From Acidimicrobiia bacterium (lineage in GTDB: Bacteria > Actinomycetota > Acidimicrobiia > Acidimicrobiales > SKKL01), in assembly GCA_041676705.1 (NCBI GenBank), contig JBAYRL010000009.1, positions 1 through 64,000 on the forward strand: 64,000 nucleotides of DNA, read 5' to 3'. Shown here piece after piece: positions 37,397-45,422 of this stretch. Numbering within the stretch: the first letter of the stretch is position 1; every line of letters starts with the position of its first letter. Both the position numbers and the translations under genes were made by a program. Below the pieces are notes generated by a model. It was given only the letters and a program-made list of their open reading frames with translations, was not told the origin of the DNA and searched no databases.

Positions 37397-38338
37397 TTAG
37401 TCACCGGCTGGTTCTGTCCCAAACTGGGCAGGACTGTTAAGGTCTGTGATGTCCCCTTCTAGGACCGACCCTGGCGCTCCGCCGGTTTGGTCTAGTTCGA
37501 CCATGTTGTCAACAACTGGTCCTCGGTACACAAAATAAAGTGTTGCGGAAGCGTCAGATGCTATGAGGTTCATAGCGTGTTCAACTGGTACCCGCAAAAC
37601 ATAGGTGCCTGGCATTGGGGTGGTTGGTAACAACTCTTCGGGTTGCATGTTCAACCCATCAGCACCAGCTTGACGGTTAGCAGCAGCGTCTAAACCTTGA
37701 GGGCTGATTGTAACATCAACGATTTCAACACCTGAAACTACTAGTTGGGATAGTTTGTTGGAAGGGTCAGTAGCGACGATGTCAACAATGTCACCAATAC
37801 CTAGTTTGCCTAGCATTGCTGTAGCTGGACGGGCTGTTACTGACACTAAACGTTCATCTGGCCCTAACGTTTCGGAAAGGTTGCTATAAAAACTGAACGC
37901 ATCGGCCCGTATTTGTTGGCCTAGAAAAACTGTCGTGTTGGGATAAGCGCCTTCTATAGTTTCCAACGCCAACGATAAAGCATCAGCAGCGTTGTCAGCT
38001 ACAAACGTGTTCGGTTCTATAGCCTCAACATCTACAGGGACTGCCTCTAACATAGAGTCATCTATTTTGGAAAGAGTTGAAAGCTGTTGCGCAGCTTTAA
38101 CCACATAGGTCTTAGAAGGTTCTGCAGATGTTAAAATCAACAAAATCAGCGCTACAGTCCCTAACGCCGAAATAACCCCAAGTTTTAACAACGAGTTCGA
38201 CTTTTTTTCAGGTGCTGTTTTAACGCGACGACCCGCACGTCCCTGTTCGGGAACGTTTTGGGCTGGTGGCGGCCCACCAAAGGAAGGCGGGTGTCCTGGT
38301 TGGGGTGTTTGATTGAAACCAGGCGATGAAAAACTCAT
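37397..38338 (-). CDS. cpaB: CpaB/RcpC-like Flp pilus assembly protein
   Basis: This 313-residue protein starts at the ATG at 38338 with GGAG ten bases upstream. A Pro/Gly-rich cytoplasmic start and a basic patch (RAGRRVKTAPEKK) come before a TM helix (LGVISALGTVALILLILT). An SAF-type domain follows (PVDVEAIEPNTFV) and then the RcpC domain (LVSVTARPATAMLGKLGIGDIVDIV). These proteins help anchor the secretin or stabilise pili in the envelope. It is the first gene of the Tad operon. No Flp pilin or prepilin peptidase gene is adjacent. Confidence 0.85.
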   Translation of the reverse strand: MSFSSPGFNQTPQPGHPPSFGGPPPAQNVPEQGRAGRRVKTAPEKKSNSLLKLGVISALGTVALILLILTSAEPSKTYVVKAAQQLSTLSKIDDSMLEAVPVDVEAIEPNTFVADNAADALSLALETIEGAYPNTTVFLGQQIRADAFSFYSNLSETLGPDERLVSVTARPATAMLGKLGIGDIVDIVATDPSNKLSQLVVSGVEIVDVTISPQGLDAAANRQAGADGLNMQPEELLPTTPMPGTYVLRVPVEHAMNLIASDASATLYFVYRGPVVDNMVELDQTGGAPGSVLEGDITDLNSPAQFGTEPAGD

Positions 38339-38570
38339 TAGGAAGCGCTCCAAGGTCAACAGCTAAACAAAAACGGGTCGCGGCTAGTGTCGGCCCCTCC
38401 CTACCAAGGTGCGAGCACGTCTTTGAAACCCAAAACGGTGCAGCTTTATACCAACAATAACAACCACGACCCCAACTACAGCGGGATGTTATGGATGACC
38501 GCTAACCGTTAAACACACCTTTTGTTGCGACCCACAATACATATTTTGTTGTGGAGTGCGTGGTGTGGGG

Positions 38571-39257
38571 TTATAGCAGTGGGTCCGGGTTGCTTAATAA
38601 AGATGCCATCAAATGTGTTTTAGCTGTTTCTATGTCGCTGTGTTGTAAATGTGGGTAGGCAACCAAAATTTCGTTGGCCGGTATCCCTCTCAACAGGTAG
38701 CGTTGCACAGCCGCAACGGGTGTTCTGGTACCCGCAAAAACTGTTATGTTGGTGTTGTAGAGATCTGGGGTTACCTGCCCAACGTTTTTTGGTGACCGGG
38801 GAGTGTCATATAGGGTTTGTAGCCTGTGTTTTACCCACTCTAGGGTTTCCTGGCGGTCAATGATGAACAGGTTTGTGGTGTGTGTTGGTATTTCCGAGAG
38901 GGTGTAGAAACCACCGTTTGGGGTTACAGCTAAGAATCTTGGTGAAGAGTTATGCTGTGTTTGAGACCATATCCCTAACTGTTGGCTGACACCCACAATT
39001 TGTGTGATACACACATTGTTGTTGAGTAGCAAAACAGTGTTGCGTAGCTGGCAAAGCTGCCCCACCCCGAAAGTAGGGTTGGTGTGTCGCATATCAGACC
39101 GGTTCGGTGGGGTAGGGTTTTGGAAGTGGAACCATTCCAACCAGATTTTTAGCCGTGCCACTGGTATCCCGGTCACAACACTTGTGTCTTTCACATTTAG
39201 CGCTACCAGGTTTTCAAAACCGGTTACAGAGGTTTTAGTTGTTGGTGTGTCACTCAA
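38571..39257 (-). CDS. DUF433-domain protein (antitoxin-like)
   Basis: This is a 228-residue protein. The last ~55 residues match the DUF433 pattern: FAGTRTPVAAVQRYLLRG, then ANEILVAYPHLQHSDIETA, a helix-turn-helix fold found in VapB-type antitoxins and regulators. The N-terminus (VKDTSVVTGIPVARLKIWL) also looks like a MerR-type helix-turn-helix. The TTG at 39257 has a perfect AAGGAGG five bases upstream; the longer frame to 39431 runs through tRNA-Leu and is rejected. No toxin gene is adjacent. DNA-binding regulation is the best guess. Confidence 0.65.
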   Translation of the reverse strand: MSDTPTTKTSVTGFENLVALNVKDTSVVTGIPVARLKIWLEWFHFQNPTPPNRSDMRHTNPTFGVGQLCQLRNTVLLLNNNVCITQIVGVSQQLGIWSQTQHNSSPRFLAVTPNGGFYTLSEIPTHTTNLFIIDRQETLEWVKHRLQTLYDTPRSPKNVGQVTPDLYNTNITVFAGTRTPVAAVQRYLLRGIPANEILVAYPHLQHSDIETAKTHLMASLLSNPDPLL

Positions 39258-39310
39258 CGAACACCTCCTTATGAAACGGTGGCAACATGACAGCGCAGCT
39301 GCTTTTGTGG

Positions 39311-39394
39311 TGCGTCTGGCGAGACTCGAACTCGCATACCGTTTCCGGCGACGGATTTTAAGTCCGCTCTGTATACCAATTCCAGCACAGACGC
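39311..39394 (-). tRNA. tRNA-Leu(UAA)
   Basis: It has an 84-base cloverleaf with a long variable arm. The anticodon loop CTTAAAA gives UAA. The acceptor stem GCGTCTG/CAGACGC is perfect, and the 3' CCA is encoded (39308-39310). Confidence 0.95.
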
Positions 39395-39459
39395 CTACAA
39401 ACATCCTCCACACCGAAACAGCTTTAGACATGTTGGACGCTAACTTTTTCCTAAAGTGG

Positions 39460-39532
39460 AGCCTGGGACCGGGTTCGAACCGGTGACCTGCCGCTTACAA
39501 GGCGGCTGCTCTACCAACTGAGCTACCCAGGC
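39460..39532 (-). tRNA. tRNA-Thr(UGU)
   Basis: The 73-base cloverleaf has anticodon loop CTTGTAA and acceptor GCCTGGG/CCCAGGC, with an encoded 3' CCA. Confidence 0.95.
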
Positions 39533-39594
39533 ATAAAAAACGATTGTGTGTTGAGTGCTGTTTTTAGCAAACAACTAGGTTGTGATGTTTTAGG

Positions 39595-39665
39595 CAAGGG
39601 TACAGGGAATCGAACCCTGATCTACGGTTTTGGAGACCGTCATGTTACCATTACACCATACCCTA
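39595..39665 (-). tRNA. tRNA-Trp(CCA)
   Basis: The anticodon loop CTCCAAA gives CCA, and the T arm CAGGG-TTCGATT-CCCTG is perfect. With G73 as discriminator, the outermost acceptor pair is T1-T72, a mismatch, so the exact 5' end is uncertain. No CCA is encoded. Confidence 0.9.
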
Positions 39666-39686
39666 ACGGCTATGTTTTAGTGTCAG

Positions 39687-39769
39687 CGGAAGGTTGAGGA
39701 ATCGAACCCCTAAGCTTTCACTCACCCCGGTTTTCAAGACCGGTTGCCGACCATTCAGCGGAACCTTCC
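39687..39769 (-). tRNA. tRNA-Ser(UGA)
   Basis: It is a class II tRNA with a long variable arm. The anticodon loop CTTGAAA gives UGA, the acceptor GGAAGGT/ACCTTCC is perfect, and the discriminator is G. No CCA is encoded. Confidence 0.95.
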
Positions 39770-39874
39770 AAAAATGGGTCACAAACCTGCAACAGCTTTT
39801 AACATGTCACACAAAAACTGTGTTGTGTAACCCCATACCCGTTTTTGTGGGGTGGTAAAGGTTTTGTTGCTGGT

Positions 39875-40006
39875 TTAGGAAACCGTTGAACCTGGCGATG
39901 AAACCAATGAGGCCCACCATCGCTCAAACGGGTGGTTGTTAGCACCAGTGGGGCGGTGTGTTAAACACACAGTTGTTTTTGTTGAAATAAACATGTTAGT
40001 TAACAT
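39875..40006 (-). CDS. Possible 43-residue protein with strong SD
   Basis: This 43-codon frame (MLTNMFISTKTTVCLTHRP...) is preceded by AAGGAGG at four to five bases. The surrounding DNA is full of short inverted repeats, for example GTGTGTT/AACACAC at about 39955-39970, ATGTTA/TAACAT at 39991-40005 over the start, and CTGTGG/CCACAG at about 40089-40111. There is no TM segment and no recognised family. It may be a leader peptide or a structured small mRNA. Confidence 0.4.
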   Translation of the reverse strand: MLTNMFISTKTTVCLTHRPTGANNHPFERWWASLVSSPGSTVS

Positions 40007-40192
40007 CTGGCCTCCTTGGTAACATGGTGTGCCCTTTTCGGGCTTGCCACAACACATAGTGTAACCGGTAACACAAAAAACCACTAGCTGTGGTCCGCAA
40101 CAAACCACAGGTGTTGTTACCACAAACGCGTTGTTCTGTTACCCACGGTTTTGGGTTCAAACCCGAAGCAACAACAGTACCACCTTAAGAAC

Positions 40193-40233
40193 ACCATCCT
40201 AAGAACAACACAAACCGTGTTGCACAAGATGGT
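40193..40233 (+). promoter_or_regulatory. Leader hairpin before the GC-rich membrane gene
   Basis: ACCATC (40193-40198) pairs with GATGGT (40228-40233) and, nested within it, CAACAC (40206-40211) pairs with GTGTTG (40217-40222). The structure ends seven bases before the AAAGGAG SD, so it could affect translation or mRNA stability. Confidence 0.45.
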
Positions 40234-40253
40234 TTTTAACAAAGGAGACCAAA

Positions 40254-40961
40254 ATGGAAACAAAGAATCCGGGCCTAGGAGCCTACCTGATTTGGGGCGT
40301 GTTGTGCCCCGTCCTTGTGTTTGTCGCCTGGTGGGCGATAAACACCCACCACCCATCGACCGGGTGGTCCCAGGCAGCATTCATTGTTACCTGGGCGGTG
40401 CCGATACCGATCATGGTGTCGGCAGCACTATCTTTCCTGATGGTGGTAACATCAGGAAAAACTAGGGCGCTGATCACCCCACTAGCGAACGCCGGGAAAG
40501 CGTTCGAAAAGTGGGCTATCGGCCCCCTAGCCCGCGACGACCGATGGGCTGAAGTCCATCTGCACCAGGTCCGGGCGAACCGGGGGCACCGTTTTATTGG
40601 TGCCCGCCGAGCCCCACTAAACTCCCCAATCAGGGGGGCCGCCCGCCAAGGGCTTATCAGCACCCTAGTTTTGGGTGCTGCTGCCGTCGCCCTGGTAGCA
40701 GGGGTAGGTGGGGCAGCTACGGTCACCAAACTAGCTGTTTGGGTGGCCGCAATGATTTTGGTGATGGTAACCATCGCCAAAATCGTTGTCCGTCCGGTGA
40801 AAGCCGACGGAAAAAACGCTAGCACGTTCAGGTTAAACCTGGCTCCCGTGCTAGCCATAGTATTATGGGTGTTTTTGGTGGCGCCAGCGTTCCAAGAAGC
40901 GCACAACACCAACATCACCCACCACAACAACGCTGCTGTTGCGCTCACAGCAGCACCGTAA
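40254..40961 (+). CDS. GC-rich membrane protein gene with hairpin-tiled coding sequence
   Basis: This 235-residue membrane protein has two N-terminal TM helices (YLIWGVLCPVLVFVAWW; FIVTWAVPIPIMVSAALSFLMVV), a central basic region (HRFIGARRAPLNSPIRGAARQ) and three C-terminal TM helices. The SD AAAGGAG is ideal. G+C and codon choice differ sharply from neighbours. The coding strand holds about fifteen consecutive short inverted repeats, for example 40433-40442/40450-40459, 40658-40665/40673-40680, 40754-40767/40771-40784 and 40818-40826/40847-40855. It is flanked by a leader hairpin and a strong terminator. The phage- or element-derived protein family is not recognised. Confidence 0.75.
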   Translation: METKNPGLGAYLIWGVLCPVLVFVAWWAINTHHPSTGWSQAAFIVTWAVPIPIMVSAALSFLMVVTSGKTRALITPLANAGKAFEKWAIGPLARDDRWAEVHLHQVRANRGHRFIGARRAPLNSPIRGAARQGLISTLVLGAAAVALVAGVGGAATVTKLAVWVAAMILVMVTIAKIVVRPVKADGKNASTFRLNLAPVLAIVLWVFLVAPAFQEAHNTNITHHNNAAVALTAAP

Positions 40962-40976
40962 CCAAACCGGTCTGGA

Positions 40977-41040
40977 AACGGTTGGGGTTTGTGACACACC
41001 AATATTTTTGTGTTTGTCTCTAAACCTCAACCGTTTTTTT
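40977..41040 (+). terminator. Strong rho-independent terminator
   Basis: A 14-bp stem (40977-40990 with 41022-41035, one G-T pair) has a large loop and is followed by T5-AATTAT. It ends the GC-rich membrane gene. Confidence 0.85.
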
Positions 41041-41072
41041 AATTATAAACCTGGGGGTTGTGCTGGTTTGGT

Positions 41073-41846
41073 TTAGGAGCGTGGAGAGTTGTTGTGTGGC
41101 GGTGTTGTCCAACGGGACCAGCGTTGGTTGTGTTTTCGGTGCCGGTCAACAAAAACAGCGGCAACTAGCACCGCAAGAAACAGCCACACTACCCAAAACG
41201 GTTTCGAGGTGGTGGTAGGGGTGTCCCACATGATTGTCAGCTCGCCCGTGGTATTGTTCTCAACCCGGCGTTTCACAACCGTCACATTTTTTGTGGTGGT
41301 AACATCAAACCCATTCGGGTTCCCTATTTGTGCTGGTGGTCCTGGTGTTTCAACAGACACTTCTAATAGCATGGATGCTACCAGTGTTTCCCCTACGATT
41401 GTTGGTTCATACACATCTGAGGTTTCTACGGCTTCTAGGATGCTTTGTTGTAGCTGTGTTGGGGGTACCAGTCCCAACGTTATCTGCCGTTTTTCAGGTT
41501 CAACTAAAACGTGTTCAACACCGCTCAACCCAGAGGGTGGGAGCACCACATTGGGGGGTGTGTTGGCCACAAACCGGAAACGGTCCCCGCTGGTAGTGAC
41601 TGACAGCTGGTTTTGTTGATATCCGTGTTCAACAAACAAGGCCGTCAAAGTTTCTATTGTTTCTAGGTTGTTGAACGTTTCGGTTGCTTCGCCAGAAGTT
41701 TCCAACACCAACTGGTGGTTAAAGTAGGGCGGCTCGTTAATGTTTACAACTAGCCTGGTTTGTAGCCCTACATCACACCCGGCAACAAACAACATTACAA
41801 ACAGTGACGCTACCACAGCTAGACACCGGTTTTTTGGTGGGAGCAT
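41073..41846 (-). CDS. Lipoprotein with C-terminal TM anchor (LppM-like topology)
   Basis: This 257-residue protein has a signal peptide ending in the lipobox FVAGC (Cys ~24) and an external alpha/beta domain (TRLVVNINEPPYFNHQLVL). A hydrophobic helix near the C-terminus (PFWVVWLFLAVLVAAVFV) is followed by a basic tail. Lipid anchor plus C-terminal TM is the layout of mycobacterial LppM-type proteins, and the start of the domain (GCDVGLQTRLVVN) is compatible with that family. The start has no strong SD. It lies four bases downstream of the next gene on the strand, so the two form an operon. Confidence 0.7.
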   Translation of the reverse strand: MLPPKNRCLAVVASLFVMLFVAGCDVGLQTRLVVNINEPPYFNHQLVLETSGEATETFNNLETIETLTALFVEHGYQQNQLSVTTSGDRFRFVANTPPNVVLPPSGLSGVEHVLVEPEKRQITLGLVPPTQLQQSILEAVETSDVYEPTIVGETLVASMLLEVSVETPGPPAQIGNPNGFDVTTTKNVTVVKRRVENNTTGELTIMWDTPTTTSKPFWVVWLFLAVLVAAVFVDRHRKHNQRWSRWTTPPHNNSPRS

Positions 41847-41850
41847 CGTG

Positions 41851-42438
41851 TTACCCGTAGAGTCCTGTAGTCATCTGTGTTGTTTTCAACGTGATTTCTC
41901 TTGATATTGTTTCTTTATAGTTTTGGGTGGCGTCTCTCGCTGCGGTAACAACCGCTAAAAGCTGTTCCACTACCAACAGTTGCTGTTGGACTTCGCTAAC
42001 ACCAGGATCAAGAGTAACAAGGTCTTCTATCTCTGGTTTTGTTAACGTTTTGGTACGTTCCTCTACCGGTGTCTGTAACCAGGTTTTTCGGGCGGTTACT
42101 CTTGCTTGGGCTTTAACTACCTCATAGTCATGTTTTAACGCTACCGCCAAAGCGTTTAACAGCCCTAACATTTCTATGATCCGGGCCCCTTCTGCTGCCC
42201 ACCAGCCTGACTCGTTTGAGAGTTGTAACGGTGTTAAGTTACCTAGTTCTGTTTTGAACGGGCGGCGGGGTTCTATGTTGCGGTGAGCGTCTGTGGTCCA
42301 AAGACCAAGCGCCCGTGCTTGTCGCGCTAATTCGGTACCACCATCGATCCTGCTTAACGCTTCCCGCAACGTGCGTGTCATATTCGCAGCCGAATCCGCA
42401 ACAAATTTTGTGTTACTACTAGCCACAGAAGTGTTCAT
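41851..42438 (-). CDS. Hypothetical helical protein
   Basis: This 195-residue soluble protein is almost entirely helical (MTRTLREALSRIDGGTELARQARALG; VQQQLLVVEQLLAVVTAARDATQNY). It has the heptad character of a coiled-coil oligomer. The ATG at 42438 has no SD; upstream in-frame Met codons reach into the divergent promoter region and are less likely. It is followed after four bases by the lipoprotein gene. No family is recognised. Confidence 0.65.
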   Translation of the reverse strand: MNTSVASSNTKFVADSAANMTRTLREALSRIDGGTELARQARALGLWTTDAHRNIEPRRPFKTELGNLTPLQLSNESGWWAAEGARIIEMLGLLNALAVALKHDYEVVKAQARVTARKTWLQTPVEERTKTLTKPEIEDLVTLDPGVSEVQQQLLVVEQLLAVVTAARDATQNYKETISREITLKTTQMTTGLYG

Positions 42439-42564
42439 AGTGTTGATAGTGCCAGTATTTCTACACGTGACACACACCACGAACCTAGTGGGGATTAGTG
42501 ATGGTTGGTACACGGTAACAGTCACAAATCTGCTGGTTGTTTATCGTGGAAAGGTTACCGGCCA

Positions 42565-43425
42565 ATGGTGTTTAAAGATAACAAGTTTTGGGGTTGGCGT
42601 ACTTTAGTTGTGTTTCTGGTTTTTGGTGTTGTTGCCCCGCTAGTTGCAACATCACCTGTAGAGGCGGTACCAGTATCGCCGGAACATTCAGCGGAACAAG
42701 AGTTTTTAGGGTTGTTAAACCGTGACCGGCTCGCTGCGGGACTACCAGGTTTGGTGTTCCATGAAGGGGCCGCTACCAAAGCCCGGAACTGGTCGGCGCA
42801 TATGGCTGACAACCTGGGCTATTTGGAACACACCACAACATTGTCACAAGACACAGCAAAGATCGCTCCGCAGTGGCGGCGGGCTGGTGAAAACATTGGT
42901 CGTGGCGCGACCCCCGGATCGTTACATGTGGCGTTTATGAACTCTCCCGGCCATAAACGTAACGTGCTGGGCGAGTTTAACCAGGTAGGTATCGGGGTTG
43001 TTTATCGAGGTTCCACATTGTGGGTAACGTTCCGTTTCATCCAAAACGGTGACCCCACCCCAACAGCACCACAATCAACGTTTAACGCTATCCAAGCTGA
43101 AATGGTGTGGCTTTACCAAGCGTTTTTTAACCGGGCGCCTGACACGAACGGGTTAGCATATTGGGTACAAGCACGACTCAACGGGCTTTCCCCACAAAAA
43201 ATAGCTGACCTGTTCGCAGAGTCTGCCGAGTTCAAATCAGATTACCGAAACACCAGCAACGATGCTTATGTGACACGGATCTACAACAACATTTTAGGAC
43301 GTGACCCCGACCCAGGTGGCAAAGCCCACTGGTTAAAATCTTTAAACGCAGGCTATTCACGATCCTGGCTGGTCTACCAGTTTTCTATAGCACCAGAGTT
43401 CCGTAACCTAAAACCGTTAAACTAA
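42565..43425 (+). CDS. Secreted CAP (SCP/PR1) protein with DUF4214 domain
   Basis: This 286-residue exported protein has a basic N-terminus, a hydrophobic core (TLVVFLVFGVVAPLVA) and a likely cleavage after VEA near 36. A CAP domain follows with FLGLLNRDRLAAGLPGLVF, the SAHMADNLGYLEH His and AGENIGRG. The C-terminal ~100 residues are a DUF4214 domain (AFFNRAPDTNGLAYWV; LGRDPDPGGKAHWLKSL), an S-layer- or surface-linked module. AAAGG lies ten bases before the ATG. It is monocistronic with its own terminator. The role is outside the cell, but the exact substrate or ligand is unknown. Confidence 0.88.
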   Translation: MVFKDNKFWGWRTLVVFLVFGVVAPLVATSPVEAVPVSPEHSAEQEFLGLLNRDRLAAGLPGLVFHEGAATKARNWSAHMADNLGYLEHTTTLSQDTAKIAPQWRRAGENIGRGATPGSLHVAFMNSPGHKRNVLGEFNQVGIGVVYRGSTLWVTFRFIQNGDPTPTAPQSTFNAIQAEMVWLYQAFFNRAPDTNGLAYWVQARLNGLSPQKIADLFAESAEFKSDYRNTSNDAYVTRIYNNILGRDPDPGGKAHWLKSLNAGYSRSWLVYQFSIAPEFRNLKPLN

Positions 43426-43437
43426 CCACATCGCTAA

Positions 43438-43480
43438 ACACCTAACAAGCTACAGCACTAGGTTGTTAGGTGTTGTCTTA
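43438..43480 (+). terminator. Rho-independent terminator
   Basis: A perfect 11-bp stem (43438-43448 with 43463-43473) is followed by TGTCTTA, 13 bases after the CAP gene stop. Confidence 0.8.
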
Positions 43481-43586
43481 ACACAACAATAACCCCTAAA
43501 GAACCACCTCAGCCGTGACATGTGTGTGGTGTTCCTAGGGGGCCACACTTTTTGGTTGGCCCAGCTGATTTCTAGGAGGAAGGTTT

Positions 43587-44360
43587 ATGCAACACCAAAA
43601 CTTGTTGTTAGATGAACTTAAAGCTGCGACGCTAGCCAGCTACAAACCCCAAACCGGCGAAACTATCCGCCAAGGTTTAGAAGCTATCCCGACCGGGATA
43701 CCAGCCCTAGATGATGCTTTAGTTACCGGCGGTTTCCCTACCAACCATATTGTCGAACTTTTTGGGGAACCTGCCGGTGGTAAAACCACCCTAGCTTTAG
43801 CAGCAGCACAAAACTGTCAACGTTTAGGCGGTAACGTCGGCTATATAGACACAGAACACAGTTTCCCGGTGGGTTTGGCCCACAACCTGGGCCTCGACTC
43901 TAAAGCGTTGCTCATAACCCAACCTGACAGTGGGGAAGACGCTGTTGAGCAAACACTATTCATGCTCACCTCCAAAACGTTTGACCTGCTCATAGTAGAC
44001 TCTGTGACAGCGTTGAACCCTACCCGCAACGTTGAACATTCCCGGTTTGTGAAACAGTTCCTAACAAAAGTCGCTGACACTATAACTACTAGCGGGTGTA
44101 GCGTTGTGTTAACAAACCAAACCCGTGCAACGCTACGAAACCCTGGGGCAACAGAACGTTCAACAGGTGGGAACGTGACCGCCTATTACACCACCATCAG
44201 AATAAAACTAGCCACATCAAACATGTCTGGGCTTTACAACCCTCAACAACCAGCTGAACAGATCGGTAGCCGTGTAGAAGCCACCATAGTAAAAAACCGG
44301 TTAGGTACACCTGTCACCGTGGAATACGGTATGGCCTTCCAACACGCAATATTCCCCTAA
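43587..44360 (+). CDS. Minimal RecA-fold recombinase-like ATPase
   Basis: This 257-residue protein matches the RecA ATPase core. LVTGGFPTNHIVELFG leads into Walker A GEPAGGKTT (~61-69), YIDTEHSFPV is equivalent to the RecA IDAEHALD segment, and LLITQPDSGEDAVEQ and LLIVDSVTALNP (Walker B) follow. STGGNVTAYYTTIRIKL corresponds to RecA's GGNALKFYASVRLDI. The N-terminal polymerisation helix and the C-terminal domain of ~350-residue RecA are lacking or much reduced. AGGAGGAAGG precedes the ATG. It may act in recombination with the nearby DNA-repair genes or as a regulator, in the manner of phage or paralogue RecA forms. Confidence 0.8.
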   Translation: MQHQNLLLDELKAATLASYKPQTGETIRQGLEAIPTGIPALDDALVTGGFPTNHIVELFGEPAGGKTTLALAAAQNCQRLGGNVGYIDTEHSFPVGLAHNLGLDSKALLITQPDSGEDAVEQTLFMLTSKTFDLLIVDSVTALNPTRNVEHSRFVKQFLTKVADTITTSGCSVVLTNQTRATLRNPGATERSTGGNVTAYYTTIRIKLATSNMSGLYNPQQPAEQIGSRVEATIVKNRLGTPVTVEYGMAFQHAIFP

Positions 44361-44542
44361 ACCACACCAACCTACCCCAGCTAAACACTTTTTGAGAAGC
44401 TCTACCCACAGCTAACACCCCTCACACAACCCCCCAGTTTGGAAAGTGTTCAGAACCCGTACCGTGTGACAAGACCGGCAAAGCTGTGTGGCACGACCGG
44501 CAAAGCTGACACTCTTGTAACACACCATTGGTTGGTGATGTA

Positions 44543-44615
44543 GCCCCTATAGCTCAGTTGGTAGAGCAGTTGACTTTTAATCAATCGGTCGCAGGTTCGA
44601 ACCCTGCTGGGGGCA
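44543..44615 (+). tRNA. tRNA-Lys(UUU)
   Basis: The 73-base cloverleaf has anticodon loop CTTTTAA, acceptor GCCCCTA/TGGGGGC with wobble, and discriminator A. No CCA is encoded. It is the only tRNA here on the + strand. Confidence 0.95.
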
Positions 44616-44711
44616 CTAACCACAACACAGCTGTTACACAGCTGCTGTGCTCGGGTTGGGTTGGGGATCCCACAGTTTTTGGTTGAATGCGAGAAACCCA
44701 AAAACTGAACA

Positions 44712-45422
44712 GTGGCAGGAGTGTTGCAACTTGTTAACGTAACAAAAGTTTACAGTGAAACGAAACCGGCCGTACAAGACCTGTCTTTAGATATTGTGGA
44801 AGGTTCTCTCACGTTCCTTATCGGCCCGTCAGGGTCGGGTAAAACCACGTTGCTAAAACTTTTTTCCCGCGAGTTGTTAGCGGACAGCGGTCAAGTGTTC
44901 GTGGCAGGGTTAGATGTGGGAATGTTATGGCCCCGCCAGCTTCCTAAACTGAGACGTCTCGTAGCTGTCATCCACCAAAACTATCCGTTACTACATCAAC
45001 GTAACGTTGCTGACAACCTACGTTTTGCGTTGTTCTCAGCAGGTTGGCCAAAACACCAAATCAACCATCGGGTTGAAGAACAACTAGCTTTCGTGGGGTT
45101 AGCTTCCTACCATCACCGCTACCCGCACGAACTTTCAGGCGGTGAAAAACAACGAGTTGCTATAGCTAGAGCAATAGCTGTGGCCCCGGCTGTGTTGTTA
45201 GCTGATGAACCTACCGGGAACCTCGACCCAGACGCTTCCCGTAGCGTCACCCAACTTTTAGCCCAAATAGCTGCTAAAGGCACCACTGTTGTTATGGCTA
45301 CTCATAACACCGACCTTTTGGACCAAACCCCTGGCCGGGTAGTTGAGCTATCCCAAGGAACAATTGTGAGGGACGACATCCGAGGCCGTTACCAACTCAA
45401 CAACCACCAACTACTGTCATGA
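44712..45422 (+). CDS. ftsE: FtsE, cell-division ABC transporter ATPase
   Basis: This 236-residue ATPase component of FtsEX regulates septal peptidoglycan hydrolases from the cytoplasmic side. It has Walker A IGPSGSGKTTLLKL (~38), the ABC signature LSGGEKQRVAIARA, Walker B VLLADEPTGNLDP and the switch His in ATHN. The GTG start at 44712 has no SD. Its stop overlaps the start of ftsX as ATGA. In most actinobacteria ftsEX lies with prfB and smpB; here it follows tRNA-Lys and precedes a CHC2 zinc-finger gene. Confidence 0.9.
   Translation: MAGVLQLVNVTKVYSETKPAVQDLSLDIVEGSLTFLIGPSGSGKTTLLKLFSRELLADSGQVFVAGLDVGMLWPRQLPKLRRLVAVIHQNYPLLHQRNVADNLRFALFSAGWPKHQINHRVEEQLAFVGLASYHHRYPHELSGGEKQRVAIARAIAVAPAVLLADEPTGNLDPDASRSVTQLLAQIAAKGTTVVMATHNTDLLDQTPGRVVELSQGTIVRDDIRGRYQLNNHQLLS

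Noticed and set aside
39258..39431. N-terminal extension of the DUF433 gene
   Set aside because: It would translate the tRNA-Leu gene. A TTG with a perfect SD at 39257 is a better start.
39460..39532. tRNA 3' end as an attachment site for an integrated element
   Set aside because: I looked for a duplicated tRNA 3' half as an att repeat. The only match is the 5' half shared by the two Thr tRNAs, which is explained by isoacceptor similarity. No integrase was seen.
40283..41002. 239-codon minus-strand ORF antisense to the GC-rich membrane gene
   Set aside because: It is a mirror of the + strand gene, caused by high G+C and inverted repeats. There is no SD, whereas the + strand frame has AAAGGAG.
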